Shown here: one piece after another, positions 1-9,589 of the stretch
How the letters are laid out: every line of letters begins with the position of its first letter
Position numbering within the stretch: the stretch's first letter is position 1
NCBI GenBank assembly: GCA_048772705.1
Contig: JBLWGC010000006.1
Span: 1-27,652 of the forward strand
Reading direction: 5' to 3'
DNA from: Leidyana gryllorum EB-2025a
Lineage: Eukaryota; Apicomplexa
DNA length: 27,652 bases
Notes under the pieces: generated by a model
The model's database searches: none
What the model was told of the DNA's origin: nothing
What the model saw: only the letters and a program-made list of their open reading frames with translations
Made by a program: the position numbers and the translations under genes

Positions 1-445
1 CACTCACACCCTAACAGACAAACCATCCAAACCAATATCACTCACACATAGCCTTCTAAGTTGCTCCATATTCACTTTAGCAAACTGAGCATACTACACA
101 TCACAGCACAGTTACCCAAATACACGCCATACACTCATGCAATCATGCATCTCCAGCTCATATAGTCTCACAAATCAATACATAACAAGCACGATACCTG
201 TCAACATACTAAGCAACACAACTATATTGTCACAGTCTTTTATTAGCACAATACACACCACATCAGACCTTACTTGCGCACGCTACAGCAACCGCAACGT
301 GTACAGAATTGAAAGCTAAACAGTCGCAAACACGCAAACACAGTACAGTGCAGCGATAACCAAGCACATAAACCACATAATCCGAAAGCAAACAGCAGTC
401 ACAACAGCCATCGAAGCCGACCGAAACGCCGAACCAAAGGTTACA
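1..445. other. G-poor flanking segment, nature unknown
   Basis: No convincing gene is seen here. The + strand is visibly rich in A and C and poor in G over the first 300 bases, with many CACA and ACAC runs, unlike the balanced composition of the retroelements to the right. The segment ends in TTACA at 441-445, and homology to the LTR of element A begins just after it. Because the LTRs in this window end in TTACA, this may be the right end of another LTR element that lies mostly outside the window and landed in A's 5' LTR. That is inference; the other end would be needed to test it. The 60-codon open frame at 137-319 has no recognisable domain. Confidence 0.35.
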
Positions 446-620
446 GGCAAACTAGTCTGGCAAAGCCAGTCCAGCTTACCAGCATCTCTGTGTCTCCAAT
501 GCCGGCCGGCACCGGCACCGAGACGGGGAGAGACGAACGACACACACTTACGAAACATGGAGTTACGTAGCAGATCACTTACCAATCTTGATGCCGATGA
601 GAACAGACCGCCAGGTTATA
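446..620 (+). repeat. Element A 5' LTR (right part)
   Basis: Sequence from about 466 to 620 matches 5625-5796, the 3' LTR of A: both have CTGGCAA(A)GCCAGTCCAGCTTACCAGC, then a GTGTCTC palindromic block, then an ATG and the ending CCGCCAGGTTATA. The outer part of this LTR is not recognisable and is replaced by the 1-445 flank. The gag start codon at 557 lies inside the LTR, 64 bases before its end, so gag begins in the LTR and crosses into the internal region. An imperfect hairpin with GTGTCTCC and GAGAC arms around a GCCGGC core lies at about 490-535. Confidence 0.65.
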
Positions 621-1590
621 CTGGTAGCAGTGCGTCAGACAAGGACGGATCACCCAAGGCCATAGAAGACCAGAAAGAACCTTCGACAACCAGCGAGCCC
701 AACTTCACCAAGCACAAGCAGGTTGACAACGTGACTTACGCCAAGGGGTCAGAGCACAGCGGCATTGACCAGGTATCACGTATTATGACCTGGATACGGA
801 CAGCCATCCAGGTGGCAGGGCCCTACGAGGGCAGAACCGAGCCCAGACTCCACCTGGACACGCTTGAAAACTGTTTCCGGAACTCACTCCTACCCGAGCA
901 GCACTGGCCAACAGTGGCCTGTGGCACGTACGAGGCGAGGCGTCCGCCTGGGCCAACGCGGTTCGTCAGGACATTCGCAGGATGACGTGGCACAGCTTCA
1001 GGGAACTGGTCATCGGCGAATTCGAAACCGACAAACGCGGCTCTCTCGCCAAACTGGCTACCCTCGCCCCCCAGAACGGACGCATCAGAGCCTTCGCCAT
1101 GGCATTTCGTCAGCATCGGCGGGGTATCACAGCAATCCCAGAGCCAGATCTGATCGAACTGTACCTCAGCAAACTGCCACGAATGGAGCAAATGGCAATC
1201 CGCGGCAGGGCCCCCACCACGCTGGCGGAAGCAGTGTCACTTACCTTGACAATGTGCCCGAGGGATCAGGAGGTTGGACGAGCTATGGTCGTGGAGAAAC
1301 GGGGAGTGGGGCCGAAGAATCCGTATAGTCGGGAGCATTGCGAGCAAAACCGCTTATGCTACATATGCGGCAAGGCGGACCACATGACGAGGCAGTGTCC
1401 AGAACGTCGAAAACGAAACGAGCCGAAGCCACAGCGCACAGTATACAACGCCATGGAGGGTAACCAACCGGGATTATCAGCGCGCGTACGGTTGTTCGTT
1501 TGCCGGTTGTCGGGTGCTTCAGATCCCAGCTCACTGAGGCAGTCCAACCTATTCTGTGCGGGTTGTCGTCAAGTCGTAATGCTGTGAAAC
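557..1590 (+). pseudogene. gag: Element A gag (capsid/nucleocapsid) fossil
   Basis: This is the structural gene of element A, whose product would form the virus-like particle and bind element RNA in the cytoplasm. The start at 557 lies in the LTR and opens with MELRSRSL. The translated primer-binding site gives a GYTGSSAS motif near residue 23, which recurs in element G. A CCHC zinc knuckle (C-x2-C-x4-H-x4-C, CYICGKADHMTRQC) is encoded at 1357-1398 and is typical of retroelement nucleocapsid. The gene is broken in several places, so it is treated as a fossil. The identity rests on the knuckle, the position before pol and the similarity to gag in B, F and G. Confidence 0.8.
622..632 (+). promoter_or_regulatory. 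Primer-binding site of element A
   Basis: TGGTAGCAGTG begins two bases after the LTR end. The first nine bases, TGGTAGCAG, are complementary to the 3' end of a typical eukaryotic initiator-methionine tRNA (CTGCTACCA). The identical 11-mer is found after the LTRs of B and G. It lies inside the gag reading frame. Confidence 0.8.
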
Positions 1591-4028
1591 AGCTGGGTTC
1601 CCCCCGGTGCTTTCGGTGGGCCGGGGGTGCGGTCAAAAATCCTCCTTCTCGGAATCCGTGCTATTCTCTGATAGACTCGCCGCCGAACTCAATATACTCG
1701 ACACGTCCAAGCGGGACAGAATAGGGCTCTCGGCACGATTAGCAACTCTGCAGTGGATCGAAGGCATGGGCAGTGTCGCCTGCGAAGGCGAAACCCAAGC
1801 AATAATAGCCACGCCACACCATGAATATGGACCCATCAACTTCGCAATAGCGAAGATCAACGGCTATGACGCCATCCCGGTGATCCATGAGGCCAACCTG
1901 CTACTGGGGAGGGACGGGAAAGGACACATCGTGGTGGCCGAGCGTACCACTCTCCGATGTGAGCAAACAGTATTCACGATGCCGGTGCCCACAACCACAG
2001 CACAGGAAGGGGAACGAATCACGAGCGAATTCGCCGACTTGCTACAGGAAGACTTACCATACCCACCAGATAGAGGATTTTTCAATTTTCGAATCCAACT
2101 GACACCAGACGCTCAACCATTCAACGGAAGGCCATACGGAGGTACAGAAGAGAATCAACGGGAACTTCGCAGGCAAGTAATGGAACTACTCGCACAGGGC
2201 AAAGTGACACGTTCGAGATCGGAGTGGTCCGCCCCATGTTTCCTCGTCGAGAAGAAGGACACGACCATTCCTCAGACGGTCGTGAACTACAAAGCCCTCA
2301 ATGACAACACAGTGTCATACACCTACCCAACGATGACAACAGAGGAGAACCTATCCAAGCTCAGAGGAGCACGGGTCTTCTCAAAACTCGACCTGAAATC
2401 CGGCTTCCACCAAGTACGCATCGAGGAAGAATCACAGCCACTTACCGCGTTCATTACCCCCTTTGGGAAGTTTCAATACACCGTGATGCCCTTCGGCCTG
2501 AAAAATGCGCCATGCTCGTTCATTGCTCTGATGACTCACGTCCTGGACGGCATGATTGGGAAATTCGTTGTGGCTTACGTAGACGACGTGCTGGTGTACA
2601 GCACCACAGCGGAAGAGCATTACGGACACCTCAAGGCAGTTTTTGAGCGACTCAGAACCCATCAATTATTCTTGAATCCAAAGAAGTCTCAATTCTTTCT
2701 ACAGGAGGTTCATTTTACGGGACACCATGTCACCACCAATGGGATTCAGCCAGATCAGTCCAGAGCTCTTTTCTTCCGCCACCACCCACCCCCAGAGACC
2801 GTCCAAGTACTGCGAGCCATCATCGGTTCCATGACGTACTACGCCCGATTCATTCCCCTGTTCGCCGCACTCACCCGCCCCTTCCACAAACAGATAAGCA
2901 ATGCGAGACGCGCATCCGAGAAGGTGGAATGGAACGAAGAGCTGGTGACTGAGTGGAGAACGCTCACCGAAGCATTTGCAGACAACAGCAAACTTGGACA
3001 CATGGATAGGTCTCTACCTCTCTTGATCACAACGGACGCGTCGAACGAAGCAATCGGAGCCACGCTGGAGCAAGAGCAAGACGGCCAGAGGTTGCCGCTG
3101 GAGTTCATGAGTACTGCACTGACACCCGCACAACGCAAATGGCCAGTCGATGAGCGCGAATTGTATGCCATCGAGATGGCATTGGAGCGGTGGCAACACT
3201 TTCTGATGGAGAAGCCATTTCGAGTCCTTACCGATCATAAACCACTGGCTACCCTGGTGAAGGCGAAGAACGTATCGGACAGGGTAGTACGGACGCTAAT
3301 CAAGATATCACAATACCCGTGTGAGATAGACTATATCAAAGGGAAAGACAATTACCCAGCAGACCTGTTGAGCCGACCAACCCGAACCCAGTGCATGGCG
3401 GCGACAGCAGCCCATCAGGAAGAAGAGTTCCTCCTGGCACTCAAGCGACTTAACGCCACCATAGAGCTACAGCATAACCTTTACCGCCACGAAGGCTTGG
3501 TTTACGACCAGGAAGGAAGAGTTGAGGTTCCCATCAAACTCAGCCATCAGAATGAAAATACTTGAAGAGGCACATACATCACCTTCGGATAGAACACTGC
3601 GCAGAATCGCGGCACTCTTCAGCTGGGAGGGATTAGCACAGGACGTGAGAGAGTTCTGCAACAAATGCGACTCATGTCAAAAGACCAAAGCAACGAACCA
3701 CCGACCGCTGGGCCTCCTTTCACCGCTCCCCCCCCTACCGGACTTGGAAAGAGGTGAGCATAGATCTACTATGCCTACCAAAAGATAGGGAGACCGGAGA
3801 GGACTGTGTACTCACCATGATAGATCGACTCACCAGAAAGATCATACTCGCACCAGAAGGCACCGCGAAACTCTTGTTTGACTATTTGATACGACCGCAC
3901 GGCTGCCCCGAAAGCATCGTCGCCGACTGCGACTCCAGGTGGTTGTCAGAGGCCTGGGCTGAAATCCTCAAACTCACAAATACCCGTCTGCGCACCAGCT
4001 CGGCATTTCATCCGCAAACCAACGGGAT

Positions 4029-4631
4029 CGTTGTAGTTCGTGTTTGCCTGATGGTCAACTTCCTATCGGGTTGCCAAATTCGACTTGGTGAAATTTCCAA
4101 TCGAATTAACATCCATCTGGATACTTCCCTACATATTTGGCACTTATATAGGGGCATGTATAAGATGGTGAAAAGGCATTATTAACGAACGTAGAGCAAC
4201 TACTACTAAAGCGTAAAGGCTGATGCACCCTAGTGGTCTGAACTCTCTGTGACAGTGTAACTGTGCAGACACTCGTATGAATGATCAGAGTGTGGTGTCG
4301 GGGAGAACTACCGTGTGTGTCCAGCGCGAGGCTCCGCAAGAGTGCGAGCGACTGGCACATGGGTAGAGTGAGAGAGACACCAGAGTGAGAGACACACGCA
4401 AGCAAAGTTGACTAAGTCAGAGTTGGACTAGGCAAGAGGCGGCCTAAGATAACTTTTGCACTTGGTACAACAAGTCGTAGTTCTTGTTTTGCGCCGTCGT
4501 GTGCGACATATTCGTGGTAGACTTGTCGGCAAAAATACTAAATTAGTTCCTAAGTCTGACTTGTGGTCGAAAGTATGCAGAGATGAGAACTGGGCCTCGT
4601 TCCCCTTGAGTAGCGACTTGGGGTTACAACA
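4029..4631 (+). mobile_element. S1: solo LTR of another family inside A
   Basis: A 603-bp block unrelated to the surrounding integrase sequence is flanked by the 5-bp direct repeat GGGAT (4024-4028 and 4632-4636), a target-site duplication. Its ends are nearly inverted: CGTTGTAG at the left and TTACAACA at the right, as expected for an LTR with TGTTGTA...TACAACA termini. A TATATA box at 4145-4150 in the + orientation supports an LTR promoter. No gag start or palindromic GTGTCTCC block like the other LTRs is seen, so it belongs to a different family. Terminal sequences of this kind are common in Copia and BEL/Pao elements, but the family is not settled. It inserted after A was already in place. 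Confidence 0.7.
4145..4150 (+). promoter_or_regulatory. TATA box in solo LTR S1
   Basis: TATATA in the context CACTTATATAGGGG, about 115 bases into the 603-bp LTR, is a good match to a core promoter TATA element and sits where LTR promoters often do. The assignment is by consensus only. Confidence 0.4.
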
Positions 4632-5141
4632 GGGATGGCAGAGAGGGCACACCGCACCGTCATCCAGATCCTAAGAAACATATGCAACGAGATAGGCGAC
4701 GACTGGAGGCACCTCATATCCACGGTAGAAATGGCGTTCAACGCCACCTTCAACGAATCCATAGGGATGTCACCACACGAAGCGGAAACAGGCAGAGCCT
4801 TTCGAGGACCCTTGGAGGCGACTATCCCAACGGCCCCCACCAAAGTGGACCGATCCAACTGTACTCGGAGCGAATCAGCGAGGTTCTCGATCGAATAAAC
4901 CCCGCTCAACAAAAACAGAAACGGAACGCAGACCGCCACAGACAGGATGAATCTTTTGAGGTTGACGACTGGGTGCTACTCTCCACCAGCAGCTTGAAAG
5001 GACTGAGACGTACGAAGCTCTCCCCCTCACGCATAGCCCTTCCGCATAACCCAAGTGATCCCAGGAAATGTGTACGAGCTCGACCTACCGACTGGGCTGC
5101 GCATCTACAACCGTTTCCACGTCTCACGACTCACCAGGTAC

Positions 5142-5297
5142 TGTAATTGGGCTGGGCACTAGATTCTCTGGCTGGGACTAAGGTACGACTTCGTAGATGC
5201 ATGTATATTCGTTTTTGTCGTTCCGGGTTTTTTGACCTAACTAAAAAGTGTGTGTTCTCTGTGTCTCCGTCTCGCCGGCCGGCCGGCACACCTTACA
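5142..5297 (+). mobile_element. S2: 156-bp solo LTR inside A chromodomain region
   Basis: The block starts TGTAATTGGGCTGG and ends CACACCTTACA, flanked by the 5-bp duplication GGTAC (5137-5141 and 5298-5302). TG...CA ends plus the duplication show an LTR insertion. It carries the GTGTCTCCGT...GCCGGCCGGCCGGCAC palindromic core (5261-5290) shared with the other LTRs, here placed directly against the right terminus. No gag start codon follows the core, unlike the longer LTRs, so it could be a minimal or non-autonomous LTR type. Orientation is inferred from the order GTGTCTCC then GCCGGC, as in element G. Confidence 0.75.
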
Positions 5298-5569
5298 GGT
5301 ACAAAGGAGACCCACCGGTAGAGACCACCCCCGTCTATCTCATGGACCGAGTGATCGGAGAGAGGGTCACCGCAAGAGGAATACACTGGTTGGTCAAATG
5401 GCAAGGCTACGATGAGCCTCCTGGGAGCCTATCGGGACGCTACGCGAAGGCGACGCCTTGGACCTGGTGTTGGCTTACCGGAACGAGTTCAACCGCAGAC
5501 CGACCACACGAGTTCCCTATACGCCCGCCCAGCTGAGAGGCGAGGACCTCTTAACCAGCCCCGGAGGAG

Positions 5570-5796
5570 TGTAGCGGCTAGCCGCCACCCCTGTACATGC
5601 GTGACCCCTTTTTAATTGCATATCACTGTCTGGCAAGCCAGTCCAGCTTACCAGCGTCTCTGTGTCTCGGAGGCCAGCCGGCACCGGCACGGAGACACAG
5701 AGACACGCACGAACGAACACACGCAATAAGACATGGAGCTACGCAACCACAGACTTACCGATTCCGTAGAGGATCTTACCTTACCGCCAGGTTATA
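5570..5796 (+). repeat. Element A 3' LTR
   Basis: The LTR starts TGTAGCGGCTAGCCGC directly after the purine stretch CCGGAGGAG and ends CAGGTTATA. The first bases supply the pol stop codon (GTG-TAG). A 12-bp perfect palindrome, GCGGCTAGCCGC, lies just inside the left end. A second palindromic block (GTGTCTC at 5662, GAGACAC ending 5698, GCCGGC-rich loop) lies before an ATG at 5733 that opens MELRNHRL, the gag leader. The eight bases after the LTR (5797-5804) do not resemble a primer-binding site, and element B starts at 5805. Confidence 0.7.
5662..5699 (+). repeat. LTR hairpin in A 3' LTR
   Basis: GTGTCTC and GAGACAC arms surround a loop containing GGCCAGCCGGCACCGGC. It belongs to the recurring hairpin class seen in the LTRs of E, F, G, S2 and S3, always upstream of the gag start where one is present. 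Confidence 0.6.
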
Positions 5797-5804
5797 TGCA
5801 CTTC

Positions 5805-6196
5805 TGTAAGCAACACATGTGTTCCCTTTTTAATGTTCATGCGACCGGCACTACCCGGGAATACAAACACGACACACACTAGATCTAGATCCGAACTTAC
5901 CACTACCAGAAGACCATGACCAGACGAGCTAGCAGACCCAGCATCCTACCTAAGGCACTTTCCCTTAAGGCTAAGAAGGCCACCAAGACTGGGGTGGACG
6001 AACCCCCGACTTACTCTGGTAGCAGTGACTACAACCTGGAAGACGGAATTGCCACGGTAGATCACGCCACCTATGCACCGACATCGGTGGTGAGGGACAT
6101 CAAGCTGGTTACCCAGCTCACCAGCTCCTTCAATGGCACCCAAGACCCCAGATGCCACCTAGACAACCTAGAGGCGGCATTTGATACACTCATGAT
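5805..6196 (+). repeat. Inverted copy of B LTR and gag start
   Basis: This segment is the reverse complement of 10231-10622: LTR (5805-6015), primer-binding site TGGTAGCAGTG (6017-6027), and gag from the ATG at 5916 (MTRRASRPSILPK). At about 6196, the shared sequence ends at TTTGATACACTCATGATC and the minus-strand chromodomain sequence begins (read leftwards as ATWEPM). The head-to-head arrangement makes a terminal inverted repeat of about 390 bp flanking 4 kb. Such products are known from autointegration or strand switching during reverse transcription of LTR elements; which applies here is inference. Confidence 0.85.
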
Positions 6197-9100
6197 CATG
6201 GGCTCCCATGTGGCTTCCTCTTTCGGATACCCAATCCACTTCACTAGGAACCTCAGAGTTCCTTGGCTGTTGCTCTGTGCCAGGATCTTCTCCATTTGAA
6301 ACACCTCTCCACTGTCTTGTGTGGGGTCTCCTTCGAATCTCTTGAGTCTGGAGACCTGGAAGTTGCGCAACCCCTGCCATGCTCGGGGCATATCCAGTTC
6401 GTAAACGTCTGTCTCTAGACATCTCGTGACCCTCATCGGTCCCATGTATGCTTTGCTCAGCTTATGGCGCGGGCCTCCTTTGAGTCCCCTGGTCTTCAGC
6501 AGCACCATGTCTCCCTCCTGGAAGCTCTCCTCGGCTCGTCTGCGGTCATATGTTTTCTTCTGTTGGCTTTGCGCGGCTTTGATCCGATCCTGTATGGTGG
6601 ATATCCTTTCCGAGTGTATGGAGAACTGTGCTGTCGGTCCCGTTTCAATTCCTAAGGTGAGGGGGATTCTTGGGATGTATCCTCTTTCGGCCTCGAACGG
6701 GGAGCTTCCCGTTGAGGCATTTGCCATGGAGTTGTATGCGAACACGATGGCGGCTAATCGCTCGGTCCACTTGGGGCCCACGTCCTCGCAGACGCAGCGC
6801 AACATCTGTATGATGCTCCTGTGTCCTCGTTCCACTAATCCATTGGATTGTGGGTGGGCTGCTGTGCTTGGTTTCAGGGTTATTCCGGCTCTTCGTGCCA
6901 TCTCCGTCCATAAATCACTCAGCCATCTCGAGTCTCTGTCACAAACAATTGTGGTTGGAAATCCATGCTCTCAGACCACTCGGTTCATGAGAATGTGACC
7001 ACAGTCCTCGGCCGTTGCGGTAAGGAAACAGGGTTCGAGGAGTAATCTGCGTGTAAGTCTGTCTATAATGCTCATGACGCAGTCGGGTGTTCCCTCCTGT
7101 TCGGCTGGTAATTCCAATAGGTCGATAAATAACTCTTGCCATGGAAGCTCTGGTGGAGGAATTGGGTTCAGTAGGCCCAGTGGTTTCTTGGTGCTTGATT
7201 TGGCCCTCTGGCACATGGGGCATTCCTTGCAGTACCTGCGTACGTCCTCCGTGACTCCTGACCAGTTAAAATGGCCTCTGACTTTCAATAGCGTTCGGTC
7301 GTGAGCGAGATGTCGCGCTAGTGTAGAGTCGTGTGACTCTCGGATGACCATCAGTCTGAGGTCATTCTCGCCTGGCACGTATAGCCTCCCAAATTCGTCG
7401 TATATCCAATCCCCTTCTCGTTCGAATCCTTCCGGGGGGTGTTCGGTTCGGGCTGTTGCCTCTCTCAGCAGCTTGGCGAAATCTGTTTCGGCTCTAAATG
7501 TCACCAGGACTTCAGCCCTGGCACGACTCAGTAGACATTTTTCTCTCCCGGAATGTGGTCGATTGTGGCTGGGTACTGTGAGATCTTAATAAGCCAGCGA
7601 ATGACTTTGGGGCTTAGAGCCGTGCTGGTCTTCTGCAGTACCACCAGCGGCTTGTGGTCGGTGTGAATGAAGAAATCACGGCTCAGAAGGTAGTGTTTCC
7701 AGCGTTTTAGGGCCGATAGGATTGCCCATAACTCCCTCTCGTGAACAGCCCAGTTGGCCTGAGTGGTGGTCAGGTGTGTGCTAACATGTTCAATGATCCG
7801 TCGGGACTTTCCGTCTTGGCTCCATTGCTCCAGAGTTCCACCTGCAGCTACGTTGCTGGCATCGGTTATCACATGAAAGGGTAGAGTGTCGTCCACCACT
7901 CGAAGGGTCAGATCCGAGCCGAACGCGTCGGTGAGCGTCGTCCATTCTTTCTTAGTTTCGTCCGTCCACAAAATTTTGTCCTTCGGATTTTGGTACTGGT
8001 TAATGAGCGTGTGGAAAGGACTGGTGAGCTCGGCGAATCTAGGTATGTATTTAGCGTAATATGTCATCCCCCCAATAGCTCTTCGTAGATCTTTCATCGT
8101 GAATGGTGGTTCTAGCAGACTGAAGGCGTTCTGTCGGTATTGGTTCGGTCGCACTCCTCGGTGGTCGAGGTGTTGGCCAATGAAGTCGACTTCAGTAAGG
8201 AAGAAACTTGACTTCTTCGGGTGTACCTTCAGTTCATGTTCGGTGAGTCTTTGCAGGATTGGGTGGAGGTCTGACCGGTGAGTCTGAAGCGAAGGGCTGT
8301 AGACTAGTATGTCATCAACGTAAGCAATTGCGCATTTCCCCAGCCATGGTTTCAGATGTCTTGGATGAACGCCACGAAGGCTGGTGGTGCGTTCTTCAGT
8401 CCGAATGGCAGGACTCGCCAGTCGAACTTACCCACTGGTGATGAGAAGGCCGTGAGATGGCGACACTCTTCCTTGAGCAGGATCTGGTGCTATCCCGACT
8501 GGAGATCCAGCTTTGAGAAGACGCGAGCCTTGCGTAGCTCTGGTGCCACCAGGTCTGAGCGCGGTATTGGGTACGCATAGGTTTCTGTTGCATCATTGAG
8601 TTTCTTGTAGTTAATTGCAGTCCGGCTGTTCCGTAACCCGGCCTACGTGCGTACCACTGCGTAAGCTGCGTCCCATCTTAACCGTGTCTTATCTCCAGTT
8701 GGTTGTTCGTTAGTTTGTCTGTCTATTACGTGTGTCCGAAAAACCCTTGTAAGAACCCCTGTAGTGTATAGCCTGAGTAACCTTGCCCTAAGGGCTATAT
8801 TAATGACTAGGCGTGGTAGGGGGGTGTCCTACTTCGGCACTAGGAAGCAAGGAGCTCCCCATTCCGACTTGGATCGTTGTATCTTGCCCTGTTCAAGTAG
8901 CTCCTGTAGTTGTCGATCTATTTCCTGTCTGTTCTGTTCGGAGCATCCGTAGGCTCTGTCCGCGCTAGGAGTGTGCCCTGGTCGAAGTTTGATGTCGAAA
9001 TCGTGGAAGCCTCTCGAGGGTGGCACTTCCGTATTGGGTTTGAACAAGCCACCAAAGTCGGAGAGTATCCACTCCTCTTCAGGGGGAGTCTTCAGTGTCA

Positions 9101-9545
9101 GCGCTGTCGCAATGAGTCTTTGTTGCTCTATTGGTGTCGCATTCTTCTTGGTGATTGAAACTTGTTCCAGTATTGTTATTTGACCCCGGCTGTCCGTGCC
9201 AATCGCTAGTTGGAGCGCCCTGATGGTATCGATTCCAAGGATTACGTCATATGGCTCGATCTCCGCTATTGTGTATTCCAGTTTGAATGTTTGATTTGCC
9301 GGCGTGTGCAGGGTCGCTGATGGTCGATCCCTGATTGGTTTGTTGGCCTATGCCGTTGAGAATCGTTCGTCGTGATGTGTTCACTATGAGGCCTAGTTTT
9401 CGAGCTGAGTTTGGGCTGAGCAGGTTGATTTCAGCTCCTGTGTCCACCAAGCATAATGCCCTGATCTGCTTCCCTCCTCCACTAATCCGCCACGTCACGG
9501 CTGCCCTTGATTGCTCGCCGACTCTGAACATATGTGCCACTGATG
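6197..9545 (-). pseudogene. pol: Element B pol fossil
   Basis: Read leftwards, a protease with DTGA motif lies near 9435-9446 (LVDTGAEINLL). RT follows, with WGAPCFLVP near 8850-8880, LPFGLKNAP near 8390 and the YVDD at 8311-8322. RNase H is at about 7560-7900 (TDASNVAAGGTLEQ; HTDHKPL near 7650). Integrase follows with the H2C2 region (about 7190-7330), MSIIDRLTRRLLLEP (about 7040-7080) and ERGHRSIIQMLR (about 6800-6840). The chromodomain start FLVKWIGYPKEEATWEP lies at about 6197-6260, against the inverted repeat junction. The YVDD box and DTGA protease resemble element F closely. It is broken in several places and interrupted by LTR S4. Confidence 0.85.
8615..8799 (-). mobile_element. S4: 185-bp solo LTR inside B RT
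   Basis: The block is flanked by the 5-bp repeat TTAAT (8610-8614 and 8800-8804) and breaks the RT sequence of B. On the minus strand it begins TATAGCCC and ends GGACTGCA, close to a TG...CA LTR with some decay. Near its minus-strand end it has an ATG at 8674-8676 followed by GRSLRSG, resembling the LRSG/LRNG gag leaders in S3 and G. Part of it resembles the LTR of H (GTCTGTCTATT, then CCGAAAAACCC near 8716-8750). It is probably a solo LTR of an H-like family. Confidence 0.6.
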
Positions 9546-9589
9546 CTCGGCATTCGTCTTGCCCCCACTCCCACTTTCATGGGTGGAGC

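Larger units (their letters stand above)
1640..5540 (+). pseudogene. pol: Element A pol (PR-RT-RH-IN-chromodomain) fossil
   Basis: These are the enzyme-coding parts of element A. A degraded protease region precedes the RT. The RT includes FSKLDLKSGFHQVRI, then MPFGLKNAP and the catalytic YVDD at 2576-2587. RNase H follows, with TTDAS near 3030 and the TDHKPL motif near 3230. Integrase shows the H2C2 zinc-binding region (about 3540-3700) and core residues in MIDRLTRKI (about 3820). The rest of the integrase lies to the right of the nested LTR S1. A chromodomain is readable at about 5335-5430 (YLMDRVIGERV, then LVKWQGY). Pol ends at the GTG-TAG formed with the first bases of the 3' LTR. It is broken several times and carries insertions S1 and S2. 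Confidence 0.85.
446..5796 (+). mobile_element. Element A: Ty3/Gypsy chromovirus, old and broken
   Basis: This is an LTR retrotransposon of the chromodomain-bearing Ty3/Gypsy group. Parts in order: 5' LTR remnant (446-620), primer-binding site (622-632), gag with zinc knuckle, degraded protease, reverse transcriptase with YVDD, RNase H, integrase, chromodomain, polypurine stretch (5561-5569) and 3' LTR (5570-5796). It is clearly broken, with roughly half a dozen frame interruptions plus two nested LTR insertions, S1 and S2. Its 5' and 3' LTR regions match only in part (perhaps three quarters of positions by eye). That suggests great age, or that the 3' LTR derives from a different copy. The YVDD-type RT groups it with B, F and H rather than with E and G. 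Confidence 0.85.

Noticed and set aside
137-319. A 60-codon gene in the left flank
   Set aside because: The composition is low in G with no domain, ribosomal context or neighbour support; it is likely chance.
4456-4674. A small gene within S1
   Set aside because: It overlaps the right end of the solo LTR and runs into the integrase of A; no motif is present outside the integrase part.
5137-5302. A spliceosomal intron (GTACTG...TTACAG) in the chromodomain region of A
   Set aside because: The perfect 5-bp direct repeat GGTAC, TG...CA ends and the LTR-type hairpin fit an LTR insertion better, and no other element has an intron at this place.
6426-6998. A 190-codon plus-strand open frame in element B
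   Set aside because: It is the antisense shadow of the integrase of B, which shows clear motifs on the minus strand.
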